Source: Rhizophlyctis rosea (Eukaryota > Chytridiomycota > Chytridiomycetes > Rhizophlyctidales > Rhizophlyctidaceae). Taken from it: a stretch of 64,000 bases of DNA. Below the pieces are notes generated by a model, which worked only from the letters and a program-made list of their open reading frames with translations, was not told the origin of the DNA and did not search any database. Location of the stretch: assembly GCA_027596075.1 (NCBI GenBank), contig JADGJC010000027.1, positions 159,919-223,918 of the forward strand. The letters are read 5' to 3'. A program made the translations under genes and the position numbers. Shown piece by piece: positions 21,760 through 34,846 of the stretch (its first letter is position 1; the number at the start of each line of letters is the position of its first letter).

Positions 21760-24700
21760 TTACTCCTCCTCAACCTCCCAAATCCGAAAACGCGGCCCCG
21801 TGCGCCCACCCGGAGGCGGAGAGCCGCACGCGAGGGTCCAGGGGGCGCCGGGCCCGCGGCAGCANNNNNNNNNNCTACTCGTCCCCTTCCTCCCCCTCTC
21901 CCCTCCCTCCCCACCACTACTCCCACCCTCCCCCTCTCCCCTCTCCCTACCCACCCCTTTCGCCCCACCAGGCGAAACCCTCGTAACCTCACCCCCCTCC
22001 AAAACCCACACACACCGACTCCCAACCCGTTTCCTAATCTTCCCACCACCACCCACCACAACCCCACTCCCCAGCCCCCTCCTCTCAACAACACCCGCCT
22101 CCCTCAAATTCCTCTCCTTCAACACCCTCCACCCCTCATAGAATCCACGCACAGCTTCTTCCATCCCCCTTTCCAAATTCCGAACCCACAACGGCGTATC
22201 AAAAAGCGGCATCGTGTCCCGCGTCAAGAAAAGCCGACGACGAAGTGCTGTTGCAAGATTCGTTGCTAGGGGCGTAAAGATGTGTGTTGGATTTTGGCGC
22301 GTCGGGTGGAACACTGCTGGTGGTTGGTGCGGTTGGAGTTGGTGTGCATGTGCGTGGTGTTGCACATGATGAGGATGATACCCCATCGGTTGACTAACAC
22401 CATAAGTCGTCGACGACGTAGCCACATGCGACGTCGCAACCCTCCCCCCACCCGGCCCAATCTCCCTCCACCCCCACCGAATCCCACTCCCCAACCTAAC
22501 AGCCTGCTCCTCATACTCCCAATAACTATTAACAACCATATGATGCCCCAACAACCCCCCATCCTCCAACCTCTCCAAATCCATATCCAAACCCCTCCCA
22601 AAAACCCCCGCAACATCCCTCCTCCCCGCCTCCTTAACCCACCCCCTCTCAACCCCCCACCGCACCCCCTCCCTCGTCCCCACCCCCCACGTACCCGTCC
22701 CATACGCAACACTAGCAGCAACCCTCGAACACATCTTAAACTCGTACTTCGGGAACGTCAATATAGGTGTACCACTCCACAAGATATCCGCCGCAGTGGT
22801 ATGCGCATTACATTCCGGCGTGTCAAGGAAGATGTCGGCGATGCGTCCACGATGGATGTGCAGGTGTTTTGGTGCGACGTCAGTGAAGATGAGACGTTGC
22901 GCGACTTCTTCTCCTACGAGTTGGATTGCTGTGCGGCGGAGGTGGTGTTCACCCGCGGGGGGGAAACGGAGGAGCCAGAGGATGCTGTTTGGAACGCGTT
23001 TGACGATTTGCATCCATGTTGCGAAGATGTCGGGGTCGACCTGGGTGATTTGGGGTTTGGAAAGAAGTCAACGTCAGATGAACGTAATGCGGAAAGGAAG
23101 AATTGTAAACTTTTGCGCATGGAAGTAGGAACAGGGCGAAATATGAAACAGAACGGAGGAAAGAAAAAGGGGACAAAGTGTCGAAGGGAAAACAAGAAGC
23201 TCCACACATACCTTATACAACTGATTAAAATTCGCAAAAACCACCGTATCCTCCCTCATCCACGGAAACATCTCCCGTCTCATCTTCAACCGCCTCATTT
23301 GCTCCTTCCTCCACCGAACCCTCTCATCAACACTCAACCCCTTCTCCTCCTCATCCCCCTCCCCGTCCCCTCTAATACCCCTCCACCCCCGATCAACAAC
23401 CGCATCAACCTCAGAATCCTCAACCTCCCTGAACCCCCACCGATGATCGTTACAAAAGAAGGATTGAGGCATATATACCATTCCCTCAAGGTATACGCGG
23501 TTCCTGTCGTCGGATTTAACGATACGACCCCGTTCGATGAGACGTCTCCCCGCAGGAACAACCTCATCCCCCTCCACCGGCTCCCCAACAACAAACCCCC
23601 TCGGAACAGCAACCTCATCAACAACCATATAATCAATCCACCTCTCCCTCACCGCATCCCCCCACTCCCACACGTCCCCTTCCCCCGCACTCCTCGCCTC
23701 AACACCCGCAACCCTATCCCACTCCTCTTCCCCTTGCTGCTCTCCCTCCTCACCGTTTTCCGGATCATCAACACCCCCGGCACCCATACTCCCCGCAAAC
23801 CCCATAAAAGCCATCTGCACCGGCGCCGGCCGTGCCGCAAATATCTCGTTTCGCCCACCTTTGGTGTAGCCGTTTAGGTTACATAGCACATGAATCCCAT
23901 CCCCAACAACTCGTTCAACAATCTCTTTGACGCTCCAACTACTAACATCAACAAACACATCCGCCTCCCTCTCGATTTTCTGCCGGTAGGGTGAATGGTC
24001 GGTAGGTGAGAGTGCGTAGCAGTACACTCGGAACCGCCCCCGATCATGAAGCCCAAAAACAGATTGCATCAAATGCGCAAGCGGGTGATTATTGAAATCA
24101 CTACTCAAATACCCCACACGGATAACATCACCCCGCTCCGGAACCCGATACGGGAACGGATAATTCAAACTCCGTTCCACGGCCCGTTGACGGAGGGTGT
24201 CGTCCCTCCCCCACGCAGCATACTTCGAATCAAGAAGTTTGATAGGCCGGACGGGAAACCCGACGAACCAGTCGCCGCTTTCGACGTTCCAGACGGCGCG
24301 TTCGGCGTTTCGGCGGGATATTTCGCGGACCATCCAGGCGGTGAGGGTTGAGTACGTGAATGTGTGGAATGGCAGAACGGTGGGTACAGGTCGAGGAGTG
24401 AGGTTCTTCCCATCCGTAAGTTGTTGTTTCACGATTTCCCGTATCCGTGCAAGGTTCGCTTCCCGTCCCCCCCAATCACACACAAAGAGGAGGGAGTTAA
24501 CAAAGTTACAGAACGCTTCCACGAAATCAGGTTTAACCCTCAACGCCCTCCTATAAAGATCAATCGCTTCCTCAACCCGTCCCATATCCTTATACACATT
24601 CGCCAAATTCGCTAGCGCGATAAAGAAATCAGGCTGTAACCCTATCGCGCGTTGATAACACGTCACACCCTCATTGACCTGCCCGCGATCCTTGAGTGCT

Positions 24701-27232
24701 GATCCGAGGTTCGTGTAGATATGTACGTGGCTCGGATCGAGTTGGAGACCGAATTCGTACCATGCGATGGATTCGTTGAGGCGTTGTGGGGCTAGGAGGA
24801 TGCCGAGGTTATTACACGTGTTGGCGGTGGGGTAGATGGACAGCGAGATGTAGTAGAATGATACGGCGTGGGCGGGTCGGTGGAGGTCTTGGTATATTTT
24901 GGCGAGGGTTTGGAGGATGGAGGATGTTGTTGGGTGGTAGATGCTATCTCCTCTCGGTGCGTTTTTCGCGGTTTGCGCGGCTTGAAACGCAGTCTGCGGC
25001 GTAACACTCGGCGGAGGTAACACATTCCCCTGACTAACAGCATAAACAGCCGTAACATCCACCCCCGCCGCCGTCAACCCCTTCAAATACTGCGCCTTCG
25101 CCCCTCTCACATCCCCCATAGCATACATCAAATTCCCCTTCGCATAATACAAATCCCTCCTCCTCTCAGAACTGAACCCACTCTCCGTCCCTCCACCACC
25201 ACCACCACCACCCCGATCAAACTCAACCCTCTTCCGCCTCCTACACTCAATATCCCACAAAACCCTCACAAAAACTCCATCCTCCTCTTCATCATCCCCT
25301 CCCCCCAAAACCCCAGCAACCCGCTCAGAAACATCAACCTCCCCCTCCATCAACTCCTCAATAGCACAATAAACCTCAACAGCCTCACTCCACCTCCCAC
25401 TACTACTCAGCAACCCCGCAAGATTAATACTCGCATCCCAATACTTAGGTCTAATCCCAATCGCATGGCGATAATACCGTTCCGCCAATTCCGTAGGATT
25501 AATCACCACACCACCCAAACTCCTCACACCCGCCTGCGCCATCGCGCGGTACGTTGTACCGAGGTTACTGTACGCTTCCGCAAATGATGGGTCGAGTTGG
25601 AGGATTTGCTGGTTGTATGTTATTGAGAGTTCGAACATGTTCAAGGAGTAGCAGGTGCAGCCGAGGAGAAGGAGGGTGGGGAGGTGCGAGTCTTGCAGGC
25701 CTCGGAGGTCGTTGAGGATGTTGTAGGCGCCGAGAAAGTCTTGGGTGTTATATTTTTGGTGGGCGATTTGGAGGAAGTAGTCTGGATGGTTGTAAGTGGG
25801 GTAGTAGGGTTCGTCCATCAATGAGCGATATGGACACATAAAACGACCGCAGGAACAGCCAGGAAAACACAAAAGCAAAAAAGACTATGACCAAAACTCA
25901 CCAACATACTCCTTCCGATTCTGCAAACTCAACTGCTGCTGCTGATGCTGCAACAGCGGGTCGACCAAAATCCCCGCGCCAACACCCGTCCCAACCATGC
26001 CCCCCGCCAAACTGCCCCCAACCACCGTCCCCGCCGGCGCACCCCCAAACGGCACCATCGCCTGACTCAACAACGTCTGCTGCGGCCCAGGAAACATGAT
26101 CGGATGATAATACACAACCCCATTCGGCATCTGCGTTATATCCGCCGTGAAGTTCGCGAGAGAGGGGCTCATGTACATGTTTTGGCCGTAGTTGAGTGTG
26201 AAGGCGTTTGACGCGGGTGCCTGCTGTGGTGGAGGGTAGTAGAAGTGCTGTTGGTAGTCTTGGCGTGGGGTTTGAAGGAGTGAGGGTATGGATTGTTGCG
26301 GTTGTTGTTGTTGCTGTTGTTGTTGTAACGCGAGTGATTGCTGAAGTGTAGGTTGTTGCTGCTGAAGGTGATGTGATGCGATTTGCTGGTGGTTGTATGG
26401 GACGAGCGCTTGCTGGTGATGTGGTTGGAGTGCCTGTTGCTGCGGGGGGTGGAGGAGTTGCGGGGTTTGGTAGAAGGGCGTTGAGGATGCTGAGGGGATG
26501 TAGGTGGGTTGAGGTGCTTGTGCGTGGTGACGTGAAGATGATTTTGATTGCGCGCTATTGGACGAGCCGCCGCCAACGCCCAGGGCATGTAGTGCGTCCA
26601 TCATTAAGCTTGTATGTCTTCGAGCTGGCGTTGATGCTCCTCCTCCAACCGCGACGTAATTACTTCTCGGTAGTGTGTTGTGCAGTACTAGTTGCTGTGA
26701 TGGTGGTTGCTGTTGATGGTGTGGATGATGTGAGTGATGTTGCTGATGTTGTTGTTGTTGTTGCTGCTGCTGGGGCAGCTGAGAGGAGGGTGCGGACGGG
26801 ACCATGTAGTATTGCTGTAATTGTAAAAGTGCCTGATCGGTCAATATTGAAGCAGCGGAATTGTCCGCCTGGGTCTGAGCAGCCCGATACCGAGTCTGTT
26901 GCGTGCCTACGCCTGGAGTGGGATAGAACGAGATTAGCGCGTTAGCAAGGCAAGTCACAACACGTTTCACAATGACACTCAGTTCTGCTCATCGTCCGCA
27001 CCGAGACGTCCCTTCCTATCTTCCTACCAAGCCAAACCCTCTCACAAAAAGCGCATCTTGAACCCTTTCCAATCCTGGTGCCAAACCATACACATCGTGC
27101 CAACCCACGATCCTTTCCACACCTCCGGACCATTGCTTCGCTGAATATAAGTATTCGCCAACGCTCAACCAGCACTTCACGCTGAAGTGCGCGCTCCGCG
27201 TCCATATTAGCCATCTCCGCTGCCCTCATCAT
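21760..27232 (-). CDS. O-linked N-acetylglucosamine transferase (TPR + GT41), about 1640 aa
   Basis: Exons: 27232-27181 (tentative), 26912-25902, 25781-23212 and 23040-21760. The introns at 25782-25901 and 23041-23211 are secure by phase. The amino 340 residues are Gln/His/Pro-rich low complexity. TPR units run over about residues 355-790 (for example 'Ala-Tyr-Ser-Asn-Leu-Gly-Thr-Thr-Tyr', 'Tyr-Thr-Asn-Leu-Gly-Ser-Ala-Leu-Lys-Asp'). The GT41 catalytic part follows: 'Tyr-Leu-Ser-Ser-Asp-Phe-x-x-His-Pro', 'Leu-Asn-Gly-Tyr-Thr', 'Arg-Pro-Ala-Pro-Val-Gln', and after the last intron 'Pro-Lys-His-Leu-His' (the UDP-binding Lys region) and 'Cys-Asn-Ala-His-Thr-Thr'. It adds GlcNAc to Ser/Thr of nuclear and cytosolic proteins. 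About 60 acidic residues are inserted between 'Gly-Phe-Ala-Gly-Ser' and 'Ile-Asp-Tyr-Met'. The last 35 codons follow the N gap and are unreliable. Confidence 0.88.
21865..21874. other. assembly gap (10 N) in the transferase 3' end
   Basis: Ten Ns interrupt the coding sequence. On the low-coordinate side, 21780-21864 is unusually rich in G and C compared with the flanking 3' region, while the other side is a C/T-rich low-complexity tract. True gap length, and thus reading frame across it, is unknown. Confidence 0.95.
26275..26800 (-). repeat. CAA/CAG-rich low-complexity tract encoding poly-Gln/His
   Basis: Within the second exon of the O-GlcNAc transferase gene, runs of Gln codons mixing CAA and CAG alternate with His and Pro codons. 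Mixed codons argue against a pure triplet expansion and for selection on the protein composition, though slippage could still change its length between strains. Confidence 0.8.
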
Positions 27233-30200
27233 CCCACCCGCACCGAAATCCGCCAAAACTCCCTCCTTCCCACACTCTCATCGCCGCCCTGCACCTTTCT
27301 CTCGTTTCTTCCCCACAAAGATAATCACCTCCTTGTCCGTGATGGTAATTAGTAATGGCCATCATACTCTGCTGAGCGTCCCGATACGGATTTGAAGCGC
27401 ACTATTATCCATCGTGATATGAATATGAAGGAGAGGCAGTTGTACGATATGGAAGATAAAGGACGCACAAAGAAGGATATATATGAGCGAGTCAGTAAAC
27501 AGATCTGATGCGAAATGGCGAAAAGCCGATGAAGGGAGACTGACCTGTCAAGTAGTAAGTAGGCTTTATGTAGGGTTTATGTGTGTATTCTCGAGCTGTG
27601 TATATTGTATGTATGCCGCTGAAGAGGCGTCGTGTGGAGGGGGAGTAACTTTTGACGGGGTATGGTGCAGGATGTGACGTAGGCTATGCGAAGTGAAGGG
27701 TGTTGCGGGGTGTGAAAGTCTGCTTTTGACGGTATAATGTGTGTGCCAAGTGCCGACTATCGATGGTAATGTTCGGTAGTGTGAGTGATATGTTAGAATG
27801 GGTAGTGGGAGCGTGCAGTGTGAAGTGTGTATTTAGTCTTCGTTGCTGACGACCTGGAGGGAAGTAAGAGACAACGAGGGTATCGAGGGTTGCTGTCAGC
27901 AAGTGTGAAGGCAGGGTGTGTATGTTGATGACAGGTACTCCTTTGCAGCTCCTCACCTTTTTCGTGCTGTCAAAATATGTTGTCAAAGCTTATCCACCTT
28001 TAGGTCGCTCTCTAATAAAGTGGTAACTGGTTTTTTTTTGGTGCGAGGTGGCGGGCGGTGTGTCCACTGTCCAGTGCACTTTTTGCACGCGCCGTTTGAG
28101 GGTCTCAGTCAGCTCGTGTCAGCGGCACGGCAATCAATGAGACAGGACTCAGAGGTGAATCCGTGCAACTGTGTCAATGCGGGCGATGATCTGGGGCGGA
28201 GGGTTTCAAAGAGGTGGGTGGTTTATGCGCAGGAGGGTGTTCAGGCAATGCGGGGGAGGGGGGGGATGACGATGAGTAGATGACGATAGGAGTATGGGTG
28301 TGGGTGGCGGGAGACACGTCCGGGATAGGGTGATGGATGATGATGAGGACTGCTATCAGAGACCCTCTGCACGATAACCATATGACAAGTGAATGAGACA
28401 ATGGTAGATGGCAAATGGGGACAGGCCTGGATTAAGATACATGCACCATGCACTAATGGGAAATTGCCTACTAACCTTTGGTCGGGTATTTTATGTACAA
28501 CAAATGATGTGTTTTATTTACAGGGAGTGGAGGAAAAGACCGCCGCGGGTGCACATCGAGATGAAAAGCGGACGAAGGAGGAGGATGATGGGATGATGGG
28601 ATGCTGTTGCCTCTCTATGTATATTTCCTTCCTTCACTTTTACAGTTCCCACGTAGCCGCTGCCTATGTTGCCTACGCCCAAACACCCAAGCAATCAAAA
28701 AACAGGAACAACGCAGGTAACAAAATCCTACCGACTCGCACACTGGCCCTTAGGCCTACGTATTCCTCCACCAGATTTTCTCGCCAATCCCCGGGCCCAA
28801 AAACAAGTTGTCTCCCGTCATACCATACAAGCCACATGAGTGGCCCCATCACCGAACCCAATACCGACACCATGGTTTCCATGACGCCCGGCAATTCGGA
28901 TCATAGCACCACCTTGCACAGCCCGGCCCACCGTCTTTTGCCCTTGGCGCGTGTCAGAGAAAGAGTCATGACTCATTGGTGCCCAGCGCCCGGGCGCGAA
29001 CTTTTGGGAGAACGGCTGCGCGTGTCACAATCATATGCAAGATGCAGGACCCTGGTCAATGAGGAACGTGGCTCTTTCGCGCCCATCCATCCCGCATAAA
29101 TTAAAATCGGACCCCATCAACTCATCACCCGCAATGGCTTTCGTAATCGTTTCAGTGATCACAATATCGATATATTAGATGCCGTCAACACGAAACGTCT
29201 TGGAAACTGGAAAACTGGTGGTTGGAGCTGAGGTACATTCTCTCCTCACGAAGACAGTGTCACTCTAGTTTTTTGTTGAATTATCACCGCAACTCTTTTC
29301 TCTTTTGACATATTCATTCAGGATCAATCATGGAAAGCAACATTCGTCCAGTAACTTATTGATACAAATCCATTTCCCTCCAACTCCCCCAACTAACCTG
29401 CCACGGACGCGCCGATGAGTTGTGATACCCATGTTTCACCGCATGTCATGCTTTTTGTTCAAGCGACACACCAATCCGTACAACTGTTTTGACCAGTCAT
29501 GTGTTTGATTGTTTTTGTCTACCCTCTGGTGTGAGATTGATGTCAATTCAAACGATAGACCATATCCGGTGTGACCGGAACTTCCAGCACCCTTGAAAGC
29601 ATCCGCTATCGTACTGACTGGTGATACAGACAATTATGTAGGGAAGCTCTCACAGATTCCCATGAAGACTGGTTGGACGACCAGCCGTGTTTTGGGCCCA
29701 ATTTCTCCAATTGGTCAACTTACATGAAGGCTCCTACCTCAGATCGGCCGAAACGTTGGACCGTTTGCAAGATATATACCCAAACTCCACAGTCAATTCT
29801 CCAGATCATGTGTACCCTTCTATTGACATGAAGGTTTACGCAACTTCCACGCGCCGACGAGTCCCTTTCTTTTGCATCGGAAAACGAGCAAGTGTGACGT
29901 ATATCAGCAACATCCCTCTGATAAGTTCATGCGCATGAAGTTTAATGTGCTGCGGGTTTCCTCATATTTCTTGACGCTCACACGGATGAAAGCCATGTCA
30001 AGTGCGCCTCATCATCGCTGTCATAGTTGTTCAAAATGAGAATACTGGGATACTATGTGAAGCAGGTGTGGATCCCCACGTAGCAAGAGCCCGGTTGCAG
30101 GTGAGGGGCCACTCAGGTGGATGCAAAGAAACCTCGAGGAGTTGACTCAGACCTGCATTAAGGATTGATGGGGCGAGATTTGAAAAGGGTTCTGGACAGA

Positions 30201-32210
30201 TTGCATTCTTCACCGATACAATTTTGCACATCATCAAGGAGTCGGTGAGATGTGACTAGGGTGCACACTGAAGATTCATATTCGATTCTTTTTGGTCGCT
30301 GTTTGTTCCCCGTCATCAGGGAGAACGGTCTATCCTGCAAAATCACATTGAGGAAGCTTACTGTAAGGAAAACAGATAAGCTCATCAGCGACTGGAGGCA
30401 CACACCTCAGGGCAATGATACAGTGCCCGTTCTCCGTCATTGTTGCGCAGATGCTGTTAGACTTGACGTAAATCCTTGAAGGGATCACTAGTCGATATCT
30501 CGTCGGGGAGAAGTTGGGGGGATGCGTATCATGTCTTGTCATGCAACAAAGGCAGGGTGCGTGCTGCCTTCATCCGAGATCATGGAATTGGAATCCGGTA
30601 ATGAACTTCATATTTGTTGTCGATTAACACATCCGTATCTTTCGACAACGCTAGCAATGTGCACGCCATGCCAATCCACACAAAGCAACTGGGTGAGTAG
30701 TTTAGCCATCTTCGGCGTTATCGCGGGGCCTTTCAAGCTGTAAAAACTGTAAACTTTGTAAAATGTTGTAGCTGTTGGTGTTGGTAAATGCGAATCCAAA
30801 AGGAAGAACAATGACCAAAGTCTCAAGCATGATTCGGCAATCCCTTCACCGGAGTCAAAATCTCAATTCAAACTTGCAGTATTAACGTCTAGTCGCATCG
30901 GATTGACCGGCCAATATTACGAGTGTGGATTAAAATCCACCCCAACATCCACGTTTCATTCGCTCATAACAATCGCTCTATTCTCCTGTCGACAAGGGAG
31001 CACACACAATCCTCCAAACTCTAACACGCCCTCTTTTTTGGGATTTGCGAATTAGGAAATATTGAATGTCAGCCAGCATTGAACACTTTCATTAATGATG
31101 GCACTTGGATGATGTAAAATTCAAGTCAAATCAAAAACTATGGGACACCGACCCTCCACGTGTCATGCGTCCAACTGATACTACACGCGCAAATGCTCTC
31201 TATACGGAAAGCATACCAAGTGCCCGCCACCACTTCCGTCAGATTTCTCATATCATCGCAGCGAGGGGAAGAAAAAGACAATCATCCCCGGACTTCTGGA
31301 AAGCCCTTCGAACCATATGAGGATCCGCATGGCAATAGTCAGTGGGGGATGCATTTGGGTGAGGGTGCACCTGAACATGACGCATCGGATGGGCCCATTT
31401 GAATCGTGGAGTCCCCAACTACGAAGTCATTGAGAATGATATCTGGACGTAAAAGTGAATGAAAAACTCTAATGAGGACTGATTCTCCCTGTGACGATCA
31501 TTGGGCAAATGCGTTGACGAGCAGGGATGGTCTGGTAGCTCGAACTTCTCGACATGCAATCCATAGCGGTCCACATGATGGGGGATGAGGGAGCAGAAGA
31601 AGATTGAAAATCGTTCCCTATCTTTGAAAAAGCCCCAAGGCGGATGCTTGACAGTCCACAAGTGACGTACATTCCGTTGGAGTTCTTCAACGGAGTTGTT
31701 CCACCCCAACGTCACCATTTCAGACCTCCCGCTTGTGAACAGCGCTCACTAGCGTTCATGGGGTGGGGTTCGAACAAATAGACCGCACTATATCCAGTAA
31801 GTCGGTTCTCAATCAGTTCTTTCCCTTTTCGGACTTATCTTGTTCGTCCCTTGTACGCGAGTCATCAAACCGAGCCTAACGATTGACCTATCATCTAACC
31901 GAAGTTACTCGCCTCAATTGAACCCAACAAAAAAAGGTTCTATTCATCAACCCAAAATCCAGAACCGATGGCTGCGCGCTCCGTGTTGCTGACGTTCACG
32001 CATCGGCCATTGAGACAGATATGGGCAATCATGTGCAAGATTGATGCGCAGCCAAAACGTGACGAGGTCAAGGGGGTTAAGTTTCGGGAATGTGTAAAAA
32101 GGAAGGTCACGATGTCATGAGCACGGAAGCAGGAATGATTGGAGAGGTGCTCCATATTCTCTGTCGGTAGTGGGTTTGATCAACCCCGCACTTTCACCTA
32201 TGGAACTGAA
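27233..32210. other. gene-poor tract, no supportable gene
   Basis: About 5 kb with only short frames. The longest is a plus-strand frame at 28389-29099 (236 codons) of unremarkable composition with no motif; on its opposite strand a 73-codon hydrophobic frame (28673-28894) is also open. I would not call either. The part next to 27232 is presumably the 5' region of the transferase gene. Confidence 0.4.
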
Positions 32211-32214
32211 TGGA

Positions 32215-32380
32215 TTTTCAGAGATGACTTTCCCAATTTTCGTATATATTTACGCCACAAGCTTCTGCTTCTTCGAGCGCGGATATGCAAAAAGGAGGCA
32301 GCTGCTGTGCTTTTTGCAATCGGGGGTTTCGAGAGTCGACTCTTGGGGTGCTGGAGAGATACACTTTGACGTGTAGGGTG
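32215..32380 (+). mobile_element. Ty3/gypsy-like RNase H fragment, copy 1
   Basis: The plus frame reads 'Tyr-Leu-Arg-His-Lys-Leu' then 'Cys-Lys-Lys-Glu-Ala-Ala-Ala-Val-Leu-Phe-Ala-Ile-Gly-Gly-Phe', with 'Leu-Leu-Gly' about 5 residues later. This is the layout of the RNase H part of Ty3/gypsy polyproteins (…Arg-x-Leu…Glu-Lys-Glu-Ala-Leu-Ala-Val-Val-Phe-Ala-Ile-x-x-Phe…Leu-Leu-Gly). It stops soon afterwards. A second, similar piece lies about 1 kb downstream. Confidence 0.5.
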
Positions 32381-33254
32381 GTTGACACATCATCAACCCA
32401 CTTCCATCCATGAAATGTTCGAAATCCACAGCATACTACATGATGAACATCAAGTGGTCTAATCCAACCTCCTATCGAAGTCTGTCGCTGAGGATTGACA
32501 CCACATACAGCGTTTACGGACATATTACGGCATGTTACGGCAAGTGCAGTGCGATCGTCTCGTGAGGATTGAAACGATTATGTCCACGGCCCACATAGTG
32601 AACATTTTCGAATAAAGGCGTGACTTCCCCCGGAAACAGAACGGGAATCAATCCTCGTGGTCAATCATTTGTGTCTATTTTTCCTTTATTGTGTTTCAAT
32701 TTTATTTGGATGCTGACTTCAAAAGACACACATGAATCCCGCCATCTTCCGTAAATGAGGGAGTCGCGCATGTGAAGATTACTGCAAAAATGGGACCGGC
32801 GTGTCCTATCTTCTCCGGTGAATTCAAAATTTGAGTCATCCGATGAAGATGAAGGCTAGCGTCCCCACAAAGAATTGCCGCAAAAGAAAATGTAGCCGGA
32901 ATCAAATTTAATCGGAGCGATAGCAGCCATGCCCTCTCCTTCTTCCTTCGGAACACTGACACTCCACTTTGAGTGCCTCAACGTCAGACATTTTTCACCC
33001 TTTTCCTCAGCTCCTCGTTTTTCTCTCGTCGGGAGTGCCCGCTCGAATGTCGCTCTCGTTGCATGACGAATCGCAGATTCTCAAAACGAACAAAAAATAC
33101 ATACACTTTGCCGATGCATAGATGGGTCTTGGCACATTTGAGTGGGTCCGACTGATGTTGATGTAGATATATTTATCAAAGGACGCCAATGTACACTGGG
33201 GCCAGCTGAGAGTCCTCCCTGCATGGGTGCGACAGATCCGCTGTTCCTTATCAG

Positions 33255-33400
33255 AGTTTTTCGCCGCCAGCTTTACTTCCATGGAGCCCTCATATATGCA
33301 AAGAGAGAGGCAGCTGCTGTCGTTTACGCAATCGAGACTTGAAAATCGGTTGAAGAGTATGCCCTTCAACGTGAACGTGTCGATTGACATATTCCCACCA
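33255..33400 (+). mobile_element. Ty3/gypsy-like RNase H fragment, copy 2
   Basis: The plus frame reads 'Phe-Arg-Arg-Gln-Leu' then 'Tyr-Ala-Lys-Arg-Glu-Ala-Ala-Ala-Val-Val-Tyr-Ala-Ile-Glu-Thr', then a TGA where homologues have Trp or another residue. At nucleotide level it aligns with copy 1 over 'tatgcaaa(g/a)a(g)…ggcagctgctgt…gcaatcg', in the same orientation about 1 kb apart. So the two are either two insertions or a local duplication of one degenerate element. Confidence 0.5.
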
Positions 33401-34725
33401 CTCTGAATCATACCTCTTTTCAGAATTCATGCACGCCAAGCAGCTACATGAAACGCCTGCCAAGTGAATGGTCTGGATCGACGGCAGACCCCATAATGAC
33501 GACGCATATGATATACAATTGCAGCGCCTAACGTCATGCGATCCCCTCGGTCTCCTTCCTCAATAGGTGTCCGCCCTTACTCTGAGGAGTCCTGCATGGT
33601 CTCCAGGGACAATCCATCTGACAGTAACCCCTATGAATGTGTGTGAGTGCGGATGCTCAGAATCCACACAAACGGAAGTTTTCATTTGCAGGACCTCCAG
33701 AAAGACAAAATTGAAACATCTGTCTCTCTATCTTGTCCGCCAATCGCTGATGTAACGACATGTAGTGGATTCGTTTGGCTCCTGAGGAGAAGCACTTTCC
33801 GTATGCTAGTGACGATAGTTAGCCCATCGTTGCCAAAAAAACATTGGAAGCAGGTGTTGACAGTGATGATATGAGGGTTCAGGGCAATATTGCAAGGACT
33901 GCGATAGTATTCTTCCTTTGCGGTGTTGCTGACTGCGCTGGCACCGGTTTACTGGTGTAAATGTCTGTACATGTCAAAAAGGATGTGCGGGGAATGGGCA
34001 AATCCTGAGCGAGACGTTGGCGAACATAAGCCGGAAGAGTTATCCATGGAGTTCACAGCAATTGTACCTTACCAAAATAAAAGAACTCAAACAATAACCA
34101 TTGCTGTCGTGTTTTGCAAGAATATGATTGGAAGAATAAATACGAACAAACATTGAAAACTCAGCGCAATGAACAAGAAGCTCGAAACAGCCTTGACCTT
34201 GAGAGATGATGCCCTGATAACACGCTACAACTTATCCGCTCGAGATTCTTCAACTGTCTTTTGAATCCGCAAGCGATATATGAAATACCCATACACAGTA
34301 TTTGCCTTACATGTTCGTATCAAATCGTCCAGAAGTAAATTACTCGGAGACTTACATGTGCAAAAAGTGACAATTCATCTAACATTTGCGGAGCTTCAAG
34401 TCATGAAATGCTCAGCATTATAGACGGATCAATATTTGCTGGCGGGTGATGGTTTCGCTTTGATCACGTGCGGTAATGCAATGTTCACGCCACGGGTTTT
34501 AAAAGAGGGTAATCAATCTGACTCGTCCGTGGCTGGTGTTGGTTACACGGTAAGCAGCTGCCGACCATTCGCATGATTGAAAATGCTCATGCGTCGGTTC
34601 TGGCTCGTACGGTGCATTGCATGTCCCAACGGCTAGCAATATGACGACAAAGCTCAGTGAGCAAAGGCTGTGCCAATAATATATCTGCTTTTCAATCAGC
34701 GCGTTTTGATCGCACATTTGATGAC
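33401..34725. other. intergenic, no gene seen
   Basis: AT-rich sequence with short frames only, upstream of the allantoinase promoter region. No repeat or gene could be supported. Confidence 0.4.
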
Positions 34726-34731
34726 GATAAG
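34726..34731 (+). promoter_or_regulatory. GATAAG motif upstream of the allantoinase gene
   Basis: A single GATAAG (HGATAR type, preceded by C here, so an imperfect match) about 110 nt upstream of a TATA box. Fungal nitrogen-catabolite genes, including those for allantoin use, are commonly controlled by GATA factors. One short site is weak evidence. Confidence 0.3.
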
Positions 34732-34838
34732 CGGGAGATTGACATGTGGCGCAGTTCATCACGCGCGCGTTCCTGCATCCTGCCGGCCCGGTTCATTTCG
34801 GAACCGAGCTCATGCTGTGGAAGGAGAGAGATCCACAA

Positions 34839-34846
34839 TATAAAAG
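34839..34846 (+). promoter_or_regulatory. TATA box of the allantoinase gene
   Basis: TATAAAAG sits about 90 nt before a 5'-UTR intron and 172 nt before the start codon of the PuuE-type gene, on the coding strand. Position is right for a start of transcription near 34870. Confidence 0.5.

Noticed and set aside
22282..23877. 531-codon plus-strand ORF as a gene
   Set aside because: It is the antisense of the O-GlcNAc transferase, open because of biased codon use; Pro/Asn/Arg-rich with no motif.
26942..26970. Start of the O-GlcNAc transferase at 26970
   Set aside because: That codon is GTG, not ATG; a good acceptor at 26913 and an upstream ATG exon (27232) fit in phase.
28389..29099. 236-codon plus-strand ORF as a gene
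   Set aside because: No motif, unremarkable composition, no splice partners, and it overlaps equally open hydrophobic sequence on the other strand.
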